Below are positions 24,551 through 36,148 of a stretch of DNA of 64,000 nt, in pieces; positions within the stretch are counted from its first letter, which is position 1, and the number at the start of each line of letters is the position of its first letter. The notes under the pieces are model-generated. The model did no database searches, was not told the DNA's origin, and saw only the letters and a list, made by a program, of their open reading frames with translations. A program made the translations under genes and the position numbers. This stretch comes from Nematostella vectensis (lineage: Eukaryota > Cnidaria > Anthozoa > Actiniaria > Edwardsiidae), in assembly GCF_932526225.1 (NCBI RefSeq), contig NC_064034.1, positions 21,789,747 through 21,853,746 of the forward strand. Reading direction: 5' to 3'.

Positions 24551-24889
24551 TGAATAGCAATAGCAATAGCAACAGTAATAGCAACAGTAATAGTAACAGT
24601 AACAGTAATAGTAATAGTAATAGTAATAGTAATAGTAATAGTAATAGTAATAGTAATAGTAATAGTAATAGTAATAGTAATAGTAATAGTAATAGTAATA
24701 GTAATAGTAATAGTAATAGTAATAGTAATAGTAATAGTAATAGTAATAGTAATAGTAATAGTAATAGTAATAGTAATAGTAATAGTAATAGTAATAGTAA
24801 TAGTAATAGTAATAGTAATAGTAATAGTAATAGTAATAGTAATAGTAATAGTAATAGTAATAGTAATAGTAATAGTAATAGTAATAATA

Positions 24890-24941
<52 letters not shown>

Positions 24942-24968
24942 TAATAATAATAATAATAATAATAATAA
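24551..24968 (+). repeat. Long (AATAGT)n array flanked by (AATAGC) and (AAT) runs
   Basis: About 50 hexanucleotide units grade from AATAGC/AACAGT through almost pure AATAGT into pure AAT. Long open frames of poly-Asn/Ser, poly-Leu or poly-Tyr arise in all frames only because the repeat lacks stops. I do not treat them as genes. Confidence 0.95.
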
Positions 24969-25602
24969 AGCGGATACCCTGTGGACATAATTGTTCTGCC
25001 GAAAAAAAAAATATAAGAAGCGCGTGTTGTGACCAGAGAGGGAACGCCACCTTAAAAAAAATAAAGACACACACACAACGCGTGTGCCCTGTGCAAAAAC
25101 TTTTATTTTGAGAGCTTCATTAACCTTACCCAAAATAGGAAAATTGTTTTCTTCACTTAGTTTGATTGGATGCGATAATTTCAACCTTGATATATATATT
25201 TCTTGATATTTGAAACTCCCCGCAACGCCTATGTTAAAAAAAATATACTCGGGATCCCTGTGTTACAAACCCGCTATTTCACCGATGGCGATATCACAAG
25301 TTCCCATAAACTAATTCCAGATCATGTAAATAGAGATTACTTCATGGTTGGTGAGCGCGTACGATTTTTATTCACGAGTTAGGTGGTTTGACACCCTGCC
25401 CATGAGCGCTTGCGCTTGGTCGTATCCGAGCAATCTGATCGTGACATGTATTTGAACACTAACCAAGATAAATACTTTCTCAACACTCAATTTAATCAAT
25501 TAATACGCCAAGAGAGTTTAAATTCACTTAACAGTTTTTCACTGTTACATATTAATGCAAGGAGTTTTAACAAAAATATTGACAGTATTGAACATCTAGT
25601 AG

Positions 25603-26390
25603 TTCCCTGCTAGAAGAGGCCTCTTTTCTCTGTATTTCGCTGGGCTGGAGTTCGCGAGGAAAATATACCTCTGCCATGGGTCGCAAGTTCGTTTGATCAA
25701 ACCGCCGTCCACGATCGTGGACGAGATCCAGAGCGCATGCTCCGTTCATTAATTACTGGCCACTATTTGAGCCCACAATGACTAGCGCATGCATGAAACG
25801 TATATCCGCTGCGGGATAATAAGCCCGCATTCGAAACGGCGTCCTCCATAGAAATATCACGCGACGAATTATAAAAGAAGCCATTCAATGCTTTATCTTC
25901 ATTCAGAATTTTTTCTTTTTTGACTAACGAGTCAATCTTCCGTTTACAGGTTTTGCATATTCTTCTGGGAATAGCTGATCTAAGTTTACCAAAAAGTTTT
26001 GTAACATTTTCTTCGAATCCAATTGTGCGATATCTACATGTCCCAGATGTCTTGAAATTAATCCCACAAACAAGACAAAACTCGTCTTTGCTGCGTTTGT
26101 TGTTCAATCTTTTTAGTGACGTTTTAGGTGATTGAAATTGAACAGTTGTTTTCTTTTTTCGAAGAGGAGAACTAACCGCAGTTTGATTCATGATTTCCGA
26201 CTAAGCCCATGCAAAGCATATTAGCATATTGACAGCTTTCGCGCGATGGTACGGGTTTTGGCACGTCGGTCGCTTATTAACGCTCTCGCATGCGCAACAG
26301 AAACAGTTTCGACCCATGGCAGAGGTATCTTTTCCTCGCGAACTCCAGCCCAGCGAAATACAGAGAAAAGAGGCCTCTGCTAGCAGGGAA
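25603..26390. mobile_element. TIR transposon of 788 bp with 9-bp duplication, carrying a small ORF
   Basis: The ends are inverted repeats of about 80 bp starting TTCCCTGCTAG, with only a few mismatches; they share GAGGCCTCTTTTCTCTGTAT. Duplications of 9 bp are typical of Mutator-like elements, though other superfamilies can make 8-9 bp. No transposase is encoded. The interior carries one minus-strand ORF with paired Cys motifs, so this is either a deletion derivative that kept a piece of an accessory protein or an element that captured a host exon. Confidence 0.88.
25763..26191 (-). CDS. Cys-rich small protein inside the TIR element, function unknown
   Basis: An ATG-started ORF of 142 residues. 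The first 35 residues are basic (RKKK, SLKRLNNKRSK). Two CxxC pairs follow: CLVC at about 39-42 and CKTC at about 79-82, with another Cys at 52. The spacing resembles a treble-clef or ZAD-like zinc-binding module found at the N-terminus of some transcription factors and transposon proteins, but I cannot assign a family. There is no transposase catalytic signature. The C-terminal 40 residues run towards the TIR and look unlike a domain, so the coding part may end earlier at a lost splice site. Whether it is expressed is unknown. Confidence 0.5.
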   Translation of the reverse strand: MNQTAVSSPLRKKKTTVQFQSPKTSLKRLNNKRSKDEFCLVCGINFKTSGTCRYRTIGFEENVTKLFGKLRSAIPRRICKTCKRKIDSLVKKEKILNEDKALNGFFYNSSRDISMEDAVSNAGLLSRSGYTFHACASHCGLK

Positions 26391-27160
26391 ATCTAGTAGA
26401 TAATACATCATTCAATTTCAACATTATTGGAATAACAGAAACCTGGCTTGAAAGAGATGCCCCAAGCGTTTTAAATTTAGCCGGCTACGAGTTTGTGCAT
26501 AAAAACAGAAATGAAAACATTGACAAAAAAGGAGGAGGTGTTGGTATTTACATTCTTAATGGTACACAATTCAAATTACGAAATGACCTAAACTATAACA
26601 ATTCCACTATGGAAACCATCTTCGTTGAAATCCAAAACAAAAAATTAAAAAACACACTAGTTGAAGTAATTTACAGACCACCTGATTCAAAGGTTATTGA
26701 ATTTATCAAGGAAATAGATGCCCTAACAACAAAACTAAATAAGGAAAATAAAAACTGTTACCTTCTTGGTGACTTCAATCTAAACTTGATAAATTTACAA
26801 CATCACGATCTTACCAAACAATTCTTAGATACAATGTACTCCACTACAATTAGCAAGCCTACGAGAATAACAAGTCATAGCGCGACTCTAATTGACAACA
26901 TCTTTACAAACGACATCAGTAATGTTAACACTTATAGCGCCTTATTATACGCTGACATATCTGATCACATTCCGATTTTTCATGTGCGAACATTGACCAC
27001 AAAAAATTAAAGACAAAAGTGCATCGGCTATAAACGAACAATTAATGCTTCAAGTATAGAACATTTTGTAAACAAAATTGGATTAATAAATTGGTCAGAT
27101 GTCACAACAAATGGTGACACAAATAAGGCATATAATAACTTCCTAAACTGTGTCACAGAT

Positions 27161-29182
27161 ATGTATGATACATGTTTCCCTTTAAAAAAGCAGAGATTAA
27201 ATGGTACTACAAGAAAACCATGGCTAACAAAAGGTCTCCTCAAATCAATTCAACGAAAATATAAGCTATATAAAAAGTCACTTACATCACCAACTTTATC
27301 AAATTCAAATAAATTCAAACAATACAGAAACAAACTCAATAATCTATTGAAAACAGTCAAAAGGAATTACTTTGTAAATTGTCTAGAGAAATCAAAGGCA
27401 GATCTAAATGAGACCTGAAAAATACTAAATTCCATTTTGAAAAAGAATTAAAAAAAACTACAATATCCCGAAACTCTCAAAGATAGCGAGTAAGCCTTTT
27501 CTAATCCTAAGGATATTGCAAATAAGTTTGCGAATATTATTTTACAAACATAGGAGCTAACCTTGCAAAAGAAATTAATAACACACATGTCAATATAAAG
27601 CATTTTTAAAAGGAAACTACAGTAACAACATGCGTTTCCGTTTAACCACGCCAGACGAAATACGTCAACTAGCATGTTCTTTAAAAAATAAAAACAGCTA
27701 TGGTTTGGATGGAATCGATATTAAAGTAGTAAAGGCATCAATGTCAATCCTATCAAGCCCTCTCAGTACACTCATTAACAAATCTCTCATGACTGGTATA
27801 ATGCCAGATCAGCTTAAAATTGCTAAAGTTATTCCTATTTTTAAATCGGGGGAAAAAGAGCAGTTAAAAAATTACAGACCAATTTCAATCCTACCTTGTT
27901 TTTCTAAATTATATGAAAAAGCAGTTTACAATCAACTGATTTCATATATCAATAAATGTAACATCCTCAACATCAATCAGTATGGGTTCAGGCATAATCA
28001 TTCAACAGCGATGGCTGTATGTGACTTTGTAGAACGGATAACATCTGTTATGGATAAAGGACTAGATACAATTGGGATTTTTTTAGATTTATCAAAAGCC
28101 TTTGATACCCTTAATCACAATATTCTTACTCAAAAAACTTGAATTCTATGGCATAAGAGGCATTCCACTAAATTGGTTTAAAAATTACCTAAGCAATCGA
28201 AAGCAATTTGTTCAATTTAATGAAACCAAGTCTGAGGTGCTAAATATAACATATGGTGTTCCCCAGAGAACAATTCTCGGGCCATTATTATTCTTAATAG
28301 ATATAAACTCCACAAATTCATTTAATTTCACTCTGTTTGCAGATGACACAAATATCACATTTAAATGTAAATCAATCGATACAGATAGCCAAGAGATAAA
28401 TACCGAGCTCAACAATCTCTCAACTTGGTTTAAAACTAACAAATTATCATTAAACACAAAAAAGACAAACTATATGATTTTTAGCAACCGTAAAAATCTT
28501 AACAAAAACGCAGTTTGTATAAACATAAACAATGACCAAATAAAAGAAGTTAGTGAAACAAAATTTTTAGGATTAATAATAGATAATAAACTAAGTTGGA
28601 AATTTCATATAAATCATGTTTCATCTAAGATTACAAAAAACATAGGAATAATTAATAAATTGAAACACTATCCATCACTATCACCAAATAATAGTTTAAA
28701 ATCACTATATTATACCCTAGTCCACCCTTACATTCAATATGGTGATGCTATTTGGGCATGTAACTTCCCAAGCTTTCTGAATCGTATCCATCTCCTTCAA
28801 AAGAGACGTGTCAGGATTATTACAAACTCTAGTTATTACAGCCATAGTGAACCACTCTTCAAAAATGAGGGAATATTAACTGTAAAAAAATATTAACATC
28901 CTAGAAACGGCTCTAATTATGTTTAAATTTGACAACAAGCTATTACCCAGCACATTCACCAATATATTTAAGAAAAACAACCAAATACACAATTACAATA
29001 CTAGGTGCTCTCGTGACTACAGACAAACACTCAGGAAAACAAAACGTGGGCAATTCTCAATATCCTACATGGGTCCAAAAGTCTGGAGTACTCTCAGTGA
29101 GAAAACAAAAAGATGTAGATCTATATTTAGTTTTAAGAAAGCAATTAAGTATCAATTACTTTCAGACAAAAGCAGCATTTGA
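27161..29182 (+). pseudogene. LINE linker and reverse transcriptase region, frameshifted
   Basis: The linker (KPWLTKGLLKSIQRKYKLYK) is at 27161-27418. The fingers region starts at 27630 and includes NYRPISILPCFSKLYEK and FLDLSKAFDTLNH. A frameshift near 28130 follows. The next frame holds GVPQRTILGPLLFL and the catalytic FADDT (about 28338-28352). The usual Gly in GVPQG is Arg here. The thumb and C-terminal part continue to 29182 across another frame change near 28895. The lesions mean this copy cannot make the enzyme. Confidence 0.85.
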
Positions 29183-29420
29183 TTATAAATATTTGAGTGT
29201 AAAATATATATATATATATTTTTATATTTGATCGGTATTCACAAAATTATAAGAGCAACATATTTGACTATCATAAAACCATCCCAAAGGGGCCTACACT
29301 TATAAGTATCTTGCTTTCAGTAGGCTCCTCATCTTCATAATTTATGCATATCATGTAAATAATTAATATATTTGATGATAAAATAAAGTTGATTGATTGA
29401 TTGATTGATTTTCTAAGTTA

Positions 29421-30240
29421 GGCCCTGGCCAAACGAGGATGTTGCCGGAAACATTAAGGAAACATGTTTCCTAAATGTTTCCGCGGTTGGCCAAACGGTC
29501 ACGAAACATCGGGAAACATGTTTCCTCTACAGCGCCACGTGCATGCGCACTGTTTGTCAAACAAGGACCCACGTCAAGTACAGTGCTCCGTAAATATCGA
29601 AAAAGCAGACCCGTAGATTAACTTTGATCATTTCGAAGATGAAAATAATGTTATGTATACACAAGGCAATCACGGCGAGCGTTGCCAGACAACGAGCCTA
29701 GAAATTGTTGCTTTGCGTGGTCAAACGAAGATACATTCGGGAAACAATGTTTTTACGCGCTTGGAAACATGAAATGTTTCTCCGTCGTTGTGGAAACATT
29801 TTTTGTGTCCTAGACAAAAAATTTGTGTCGCGAAACAATGTTTCCATGGTGGCCAAACTGGGAAACATTGAGGAAACATGCGCGCGGACAACATGTTTCC
29901 TCGTTTGGCCACCAGTGCTGAAAAACGCAAGACTTGTTCCAGTACCGCGCGGTTAAACCAGCCTTTTTGTTTTGAAATGGCGGCGTTTTACCGGCGAACT
30001 GTCACATTTTGGCGAATGCTAAGAAAACTAGATCAAACTTAAGGCTAAAATTTTCTATATGACTCCCTCATCATCATCTTTTGTACAGTATGGTTTTAAT
30101 GCTGTACAGTAAGTCAAAACAGCGACCGAATTCAGCCTTTCGTACATTTACTTGAACGATTCAACACTGAGATTTTGTTTGTTTTCGCCAGAACACCCGC
30201 ATGCGCATACGTTATTCAGCACTATCGTTTGGCCAGGGCC
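29421..30240. mobile_element. TIR element with TTA duplication, 820 bp (PIF/Harbinger-like)
   Basis: Perfect 16-bp tips GGCCCTGGCCAAACGA and TCGTTTGGCCAGGGCC are flanked by TTA on both sides (29418-29420 and 30241-30243). The left half holds many GGAAACATGTTTCC-type palindromes, which would give a strongly folded single strand. No transposase is encoded. It inserted just 7 bp beyond the TTGA tail of the LINE. Confidence 0.88.
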
Positions 30241-30243
30241 TTA

Positions 30244-31114
30244 GCAGCAAAAAAAAGCGCGAAATTTGCGGGAAAAATCCGTCAAAATGCATCGAAGAAA
30301 ATGTAAAATCCTCATTATTTGATGAGGATTTGCCAGAAGAATAATTAGACTACAACTAAGCCTTGAGGTCGAGGAATAATTTGCCAACTTTGGCTAGAAA
30401 ATAAGGTTATTGTAGGTCTATTTTATTTTTAAAACTGTCTGCGCGCGTTTCACGGGCAATTGAAAATGACGCCATTCCCGGCGCGCGCGCACGCAATTTT
30501 AAAAGTTTGTTATTTTGTAGTCATTTTTAGCTAGGAAACAAATTTCTCGTGACCGTTAGTGCAATCTTTACCAAGAAAAATTAAATTAAATATTAAAGGC
30601 ATAGGTATTGAAATTAAATCGTTACATCGCCCGGGATTGAGTAAGGCCCGTGGGAGAAGGCCGTATATTTGAAAGGCAAAGAAAACATCTGTTTTCAAAT
30701 TTAAATCTTGAATTTTCATTGTCGAGGCATTCGGCGATAATCAAGCTAGTTTCTTCCTCGGAATGCCTCGGAGCTATTCCATCTTGCTCTTACCGCCTTC
30801 ATGCCTACGATCATCTGCGCGCCATAACGACGCGCGGCGGTTAATAATATGTTTTGACGAAGTGCATTATGGGAAGGGTGTCAACCCCCCCCCCCCCCCC
30901 TCTATTCACGAGTTGTGATGAAATCAAACGAACGAACGAGTCTTCGAGGGAGTAAGTTTGATTCATAACAACGAGTGAATAAAAATTGTACAAGCGAGCC
31001 AACCATGAAGTAATTTGTTTATTATACATACTAAGATTTAGAAACTAGAAAAAGATAAACATAGACAGAAACGACACTCATTTATTATGCATTTATTATT
31101 ATGCCAATATGCCA
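30244..31114. other. Non-coding DNA with a C homopolymer
   Basis: No gene is seen. A run of about 15 C residues lies near 30886. GC-rich alternating CG patches (GCGCGCGC) occur near 30480. Confidence 0.4.
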
Positions 31115-31796
31115 ATGATAAAATAAGCGTTTATATGTTTTTAGCGCTTGGAGAGGTCTCTGGAGGCCATGTCAAAGACTCTGAGGCAATGTTGTGGTTC
31201 GTATTCGATGTTTATTTCGTTGTAAATTTACGCTTCGGAGCTTTGCGTGGCTGAACAAATAAATAACACTTCCCTCTACTATGTCTAACTTTGCCGGTTA
31301 TTCTTCCAAGGTGGTGACTGTGACTGTGACTAGTAATAAGCAGAGACCACAAGTAGCAAAAATATCCGAGATAAAGAGGCGATAAGAGAGAGATGGAAAA
31401 ATAAATAAACCTTGCACTAAAAGTCTTACCAAATGATATTATTCTTGTCAGCATTGAATATTTGATTGCCCTTCTAATAAAAAATACTGAGTACTCGTTT
31501 CGATCCAAATTCGTGCCTGATTTGACTTCCAACATGCCTAGACCTCCGCTCGTTTGCTAAACCTCACGAACGACTTCAAATTTCATCTCACTGATCAGAA
31601 AATGATTATCCTTGAAATTAAAACGATAGCTAATAAGAAAACACATTGTTCATTGAAACTTGGATTTAGCTTTCGGATGGGCAGTAAAACAGAGATAATT
31701 TTGAAGATTTATTTACAGCACTTTCCCATCTTTTCAGAGATCGATCTGGGCTATCCGTTTCGGAAGGCTAGAGAAGGCGTGACGCTCCTCCCTTAT
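31115..31796 (-). repeat. Dispersed repeat, copy 2, uninterrupted
   Basis: Read on the minus strand, this block matches the three pieces of the copy at 11486-13790, including shared stretches such as GAGTACTCAGTAT and CTCTCCAAGCGC. It serves as an empty-site reference for the two insertions in copy 1. Confidence 0.8.
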
Positions 31797-33208
31797 GAAC
31801 ATGGCAAAAATTCTCCAAACATATGAACGGCCCAGCATCAACTGAAAATTAGACGTCTTATACTTAAGAGTTTATAACAAAAATACGATACCGAATTCTG
31901 GTTTTTGTTTAAAAAGCGATTTTTTTTTTTGCTTCACCGTTTTTCTAGATTATCTGCAAGCTGCAGCCTTTCGGCCATAAAGAAAAGGTAGAACAATGAT
32001 TCTCAGAGTTAGCTTCTTCTGTAGTGTTTTATTTTAAAAGAACTTTTGAAATAGGGCCTAGAGAGTTGTAAACAAAGCTTGGTAAAGGTTGCACCTATTT
32101 AGGGATATAAATCATTGGCTTGCAATGGTTTGAATATGAAAAAAGACATTTTTATTAAGATGTAAATTTTATTCTTTGCAAGAATGGTTCAAATACACAA
32201 CGGCTTTAGAGCGGATTGTTTTTCTGTGGCCCACGGCGGCTCTTCTTGTGTGAAGGAAGGGGGAACGGAATGAGGATAATGCAATTGATAGGTTCTCTGT
32301 AAGATTATATTTTTGGCAGCTGCTGACTATACTATATGATATAAAAGGCTCTAGACAAAATATCAACCAGTGGTAAGATGCAAAGCTCATACAAGTAATG
32401 AGACCCAAGAAAAAATTACCAACTGTTTCTGTGATAAACATGAATCCATTTGCATTAAAATCATTCAGTGGTCCAAGTTAAGCTTGCATAAGCTTACACA
32501 TTGACGGAAACTCCGTGTCCGAACGAGCTGAATAACTTGATCCCCATAGACCGCTTTTTCAGATACTTTTAGAACCGAAAAGTAAGTAGTCTGAAGCAAT
32601 GAACTCTTTGGATGTGCTGAGGTGTTTTGTCGTTAATGAGGATTTACTCGAAAAGTAAAGCAAGGTGGTCTCTGTTCCACATGACTCACTGTACATAAGC
32701 CGTAGATATTTGTTATAATGTCACTCGCTCATTCAAAATTTGACTTACCGCACTGCATGAAATCCTCCTTTCGCAAATGGATCTCAGTAACACAAACCTA
32801 CGCCGATACATTCAGACACTTTCAGGTAGTGTTAACAGCTCGCCTTTTGTACTGTGCTAATTGGCGATAGAAATTTCCTTTGCATAAAGATTGAAAGTGG
32901 ATCTCAGCAGGGAATAAAGTGTTACTAGCAGTATTGCTATAGGTTCATAAAATGGCTTCTTGGCCGAGTGACCCCTGGTACGAAACCCCTTTAGAGATAA
33001 TAGATCTAATATTTTGAGAAAATTGGTAATGGAAAAAGTGCAGAATTGTTATGGGTTTAAGGGGAAACACAATTGGGAGTACAGATGTTCTGTTTGGCTA
33101 GCCAGGTCGTTATATTGTAAATGAGTCTAAACGTAATGGAAGGGTGACGCAGTGTAAGAGTGTGGAAAATAGTACTTAGGAAGATTCAATAGGTGTCGGG
33201 GAATATTA
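31797..33208. other. Non-coding DNA, nothing recognised
   Basis: About 1.4 kb without domain-bearing frames or repeats of note. Confidence 0.4.
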
Positions 33209-33394
33209 TTTATTTATTTATTTTTATTTTTATTTTTATTTTTATTTTTATTTTTATTTATTTATTTATCTATTTATCTATTTATTTATTTATTTATTTT
33301 TTTATTTATTTTTTTATTTGTTTATTTATTTATTTATCTATTTATTTATTTAACTATCTATCTATCTATCCATCTATTTATTTTTTTATTTATT

Positions 33395-33440
<46 letters not shown>

Positions 33441-33500
33441 TTATTCATTCATTCATTCATTCATTCATTCATTCATTTATTTATTTATTCACTCATTCAT
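33209..33500 (+). repeat. Compound (TTTA)n/(TCTA)n/(TTCA)n microsatellite
   Basis: Tetranucleotide runs TTTA, TCTA and CATT follow one another. The long Ile/Tyr/Phe-rich open frame across it is a by-product. Confidence 0.95.
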
Positions 33501-33942
33501 TTTTATTTTGCAATTAGGTTTACATTTGTTTTATAAAATACAACATATATAACACACATTTGTTAATAATACAATAAATAAACTAAATTGTCATTAATGG
33601 CAAGGAAGCTAAAAAAAAAACCAAAAGGCTTATAGTGATTGAGCTTCCCAAAAATAAAACTTATTCATTTAATACTATATGACAAAAACTTTTCTTTATA
33701 AAAGAGAAGACAACGGACAAAAAAATGACAAGACAATAACAACAGACGAATTTACAAAATTTACAAAACAACTACATCTATTTTTTGTGTGTCTGATGCA
33801 CAAAAGACGTCATAGCGTGACATGAACAACAGTTACGCGCCTTGACTGCGTCTCGTTGCGTACTTTTGTGTTACATTTCATTCGGTATCTAAACGTATCT
33901 TTCAATCAATGATAAGAAGACATAGTATATACAGGGCCTTAC

Positions 33943-34160
33943 TTGTATCCATCTGTCGGGTCTGGTGCATGGATTCTCAAGTAAGCATCGTTCACATCCT
34001 TGTCCATTGTAGCATCGTAATGACCGCCATTATAACCATCAGTATGACCCCAATTATTGTCCACCATCAGCCATTCTTTGCTTTCATTCAATCGTATAGG
34101 AACAGCCTTGCATTTTTCCATACGCTCGTCCTCGCACAAGAACGTCCAGAAAAAGCGATT
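33943..34160 (-). CDS. Probable internal exon of an unrecognised gene
   Basis: A 218-bp segment is open from an acceptor (CTTTTACAG before 34160) to a donor (GTAAGG after 33943). Its translation is rich in Trp, Asp, Asn and Cys (FFWTFLCEDERMEKCKAV, WLMVDNNWGHTDGYNGG), unlike the low-complexity chance frames nearby. It starts in phase 0 and ends with two bases of a codon. The composition suggests an extracellular or secreted domain. I do not recognise the family. Confidence 0.55.
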
Positions 34161-34210
34161 CTGTAAAAGTGGCGGGTGCATGCGTTAGAACAAGCCATGT
34201 GCACTCACAA

Positions 34211-34768
34211 ATGAGTGAGCCCATGACTAGGAGAGTATAACTGAGATTTAGGCACTATAAGTGAGTCCATCACTAGGAGAGTATAACTGTAATATAAATA
34301 TTATAAGTGAGTCCATCACTAGGAGAGTATAACTGTGATATAGGTACTATAAGTGAGTCCATCACTAGGAGAGTATAACTATGATATAGGTACAATAAGT
34401 GAGTCCATCACTAGGAGAGTACAACTGTGATATAGGTACTATAAGTGAGTCCATCACTAGGAGAGTACAACTGTGATATAGGTACTATAAGTGAGTCCAT
34501 CACTAGGAGAGTATAACTGTGATATAGGTACTATAAGTGAGTCCATCACTAGGAGAGAACAACTGTGATATAGGTACTATAAGTGGGTCCATCACTAGGA
34601 GAGTATAACTGTGATATAGGTACTATGAGTGAGTCCATCACTAGGAGAGTATAACTGTGATAGAGGTACTATAAGTGAGCCCAACACTAGGAGAGTATAA
34701 ATGTGATTTAGGCTCTATAAGTGAGTCCATCACTAGGAGAGTACAAAATAACTGTGATATAGGTACTA
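34211..34768 (+). repeat. Minisatellite, 46-bp unit, about 12 copies
   Basis: Direct copies of a unit that begins GTGAGTCCATCACTAGGAGA and ends ACTATAA, with scattered substitutions. It fills the apparent intron between the two exons of the unrecognised minus-strand gene. Confidence 0.92.
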
Positions 34769-34774
34769 ACTTAC

Positions 34775-34832
34775 ATCTCCACTAAGGTAAGTGGAATGCT
34801 GATGGTGAAATGGTCCGAATCGGTAGGGAATC
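34775..34832 (-). CDS. Probable small upstream exon of the same unrecognised gene
   Basis: A 58-bp segment lies between a pyrimidine-containing acceptor ending GCCGCAG and a strong donor GTAAGT. In the frame that joins in phase with the exon at 33943-34160, it reads IPYRFGPFHHQHSTYLSGD. The phase match supports the pairing, but with so short an exon the call stays tentative. Confidence 0.4.
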
Positions 34833-35405
34833 CTGCGGCCAGGTAATAGTTAAGAAGTGACAGTGACGTGTGATATGTAATGTAAATAACACAAACTGAT
34901 GGATGGGGAAATAGGAAATAAAAGAGAAATTTAGGTCCGTAGAGAGGACTTTGGCGCGAAAAAGATGGCCTGAAACATTTAGCCCAGAAATGTGATTGGC
35001 TAGAGACATTTCGCATTAAGGTTAGAAATACTTTACTCGCTGAGTAAAGGTTTCAACACAAACTTAGGATGAATTTCTGTTTATAATGACTAAGTATCCT
35101 AAAAACGCACGCTAATGAAAACCCAAAACAAAATAATTCTATGTTGTATTCAAAATATATACAAAAAATAATAAAAAAAAACTCCACGTGTATTTAAGTA
35201 AAAAAAAAATTCATTAAAAAAGCGCTTCTATCAACTTTCCAACAAGTGATGATAAACAAACAAACAACAAACAAACATCTTTTATTTGCACACAAAATTA
35301 AGTGTTACATAGGTTGTTTTTTTTCTTTTTTTTTTTCATTAGAGATATAATATTACTCTTCTTTTCCTTTTTTTCTTCTTACATTCATATAATTTGAACC
35401 AAGTA

Positions 35406-35677
35406 TCGCTACCTGCAGCGCGAAAAATAAACAGCGCAGAAACACAACAACACCACAGGAGGCAAACAGGATATGTGCTCTCAATATTATTTTAATCTCG
35501 GCTTAATCCAGTTAAGTTAACGATGAATGCGAGGCTATATTTGAGAAAATCTGTCATATATTCTATTTTAAGTGGATTAAGCCAAGATTAAAATAATATT
35601 GAAAGCATATATCCTAGTTGTTTCCTGTGGTATTGTTGTGTTTCTGCGCTGTTTATTTTTTGCGCTGCAGGTAGCGA
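35406..35677. mobile_element. MITE with ~100-bp inverted repeats, 272 bp
   Basis: The left arm TCGCTACCTGCAGCGC and beyond matches the right arm in reverse complement over about 100 bp, leaving a loop of about 70 bp. There is no coding sequence. It lies just outside the BEL/Pao element. Confidence 0.8.
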
Positions 35678-35716
35678 AAGGTAGGCTATTTATAACCATA
35701 TGTCCTTAAGTGACGT

Positions 35717-36124
35717 TGTCGTGGAAATTCGTTTCCCCGTGCAATCAATTTCCTTCGAAACCTTTTTGCGTTTGCTAGCACTTCATGCTACGTACAATCA
35801 ATACAACTCTCAACGATCAACGTTTTACAATCAATTCAATCAATCCAATCCAATACGATCAACAACTAAACTATACAATGTTCTCCCTATTTATACCCCA
35901 GTTTTACACCCTTACAAACAATGGACAATACAGCGCTTTCTTTCATCTACCCACAACCGGATATTTACTAAATAGTTTACATTCCTTTCTTACTACGATT
36001 CATCGTGCTATTCACGTTCACAAGATTAAATCACTACTTAATTTCCTGATAAGATAGGACAATAACACCTAACGTAATTTCCTTCTCGCGTCACGTAAAA
36101 CTAATAAACTCTTAATCCCCGACA
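35717..36124 (-). repeat. 3' LTR of the BEL/Pao element
   Basis: 408 bp, close to identical with 49311-49724 apart from a few substitutions and a short indel. On the minus strand it is preceded by a purine-rich tract (AAGGGGGGAGTG, 36125-36136), the expected primer for plus-strand synthesis. Confidence 0.93.
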
Positions 36125-36148
36125 CACTCCCCCCTTGACTCGTCTACG

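Larger units (their letters stand above)
25594..26399. repeat. 9-bp target-site duplication (ATCTAGTAG) around the TIR element
   Basis: ATCTAGTAG occurs at 25594-25602 and again at 26391-26399, directly next to the TIR tips. It lies within LINE coding sequence whose reading continues on the far side. Confidence 0.92.
25410..27010 (+). pseudogene. LINE endonuclease region, split by an insertion
   Basis: The N-terminal nuclease motif HINARS lies at about 25546-25563. The frame is cut at 25602 and resumes after 26390 with ITETWLERD, then GGGVGIYI, GDFNLNL (about 26770) and the catalytic SDH triad (about 26960). These are the landmarks of the apurinic-type endonuclease that nicks genomic DNA for target-primed reverse transcription. 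The frame ends at 27010, before the reverse transcriptase, which lies in other frames. Confidence 0.85.
25230..29411 (+). mobile_element. Non-LTR retrotransposon (LINE, CR1/L2-like group), broken
   Basis: A plus-strand LINE of about 3.4 kb of own sequence plus one insertion. It encodes an APE-type endonuclease followed by reverse transcriptase, and ends in a short 3' region with an AATAAA-like signal and tandem TTGA (29387-29410). The 5' border is uncertain. The coding region is broken by stops, frame changes and the 788-bp TIR element at 25603-26390. Confidence 0.85.

Noticed and set aside
24422-25184. Long open frames of poly-Asn/Ser, poly-Leu, poly-Tyr and Ile/Thr over the hexanucleotide array
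   Set aside because: They exist in several frames of both strands only because the repeat has no stop codons; no exon borders or conserved domain.
33193-33552. Ile/Tyr/Phe-rich 119-codon frame resembling a membrane protein
   Set aside because: It is the translation of a TTTA/TCTA microsatellite.
35700-36057. 90-codon frames repeated at 35.7 kb and 49.3 kb, considered as duplicated genes
   Set aside because: They lie in the two LTRs of the BEL/Pao element and are non-coding.
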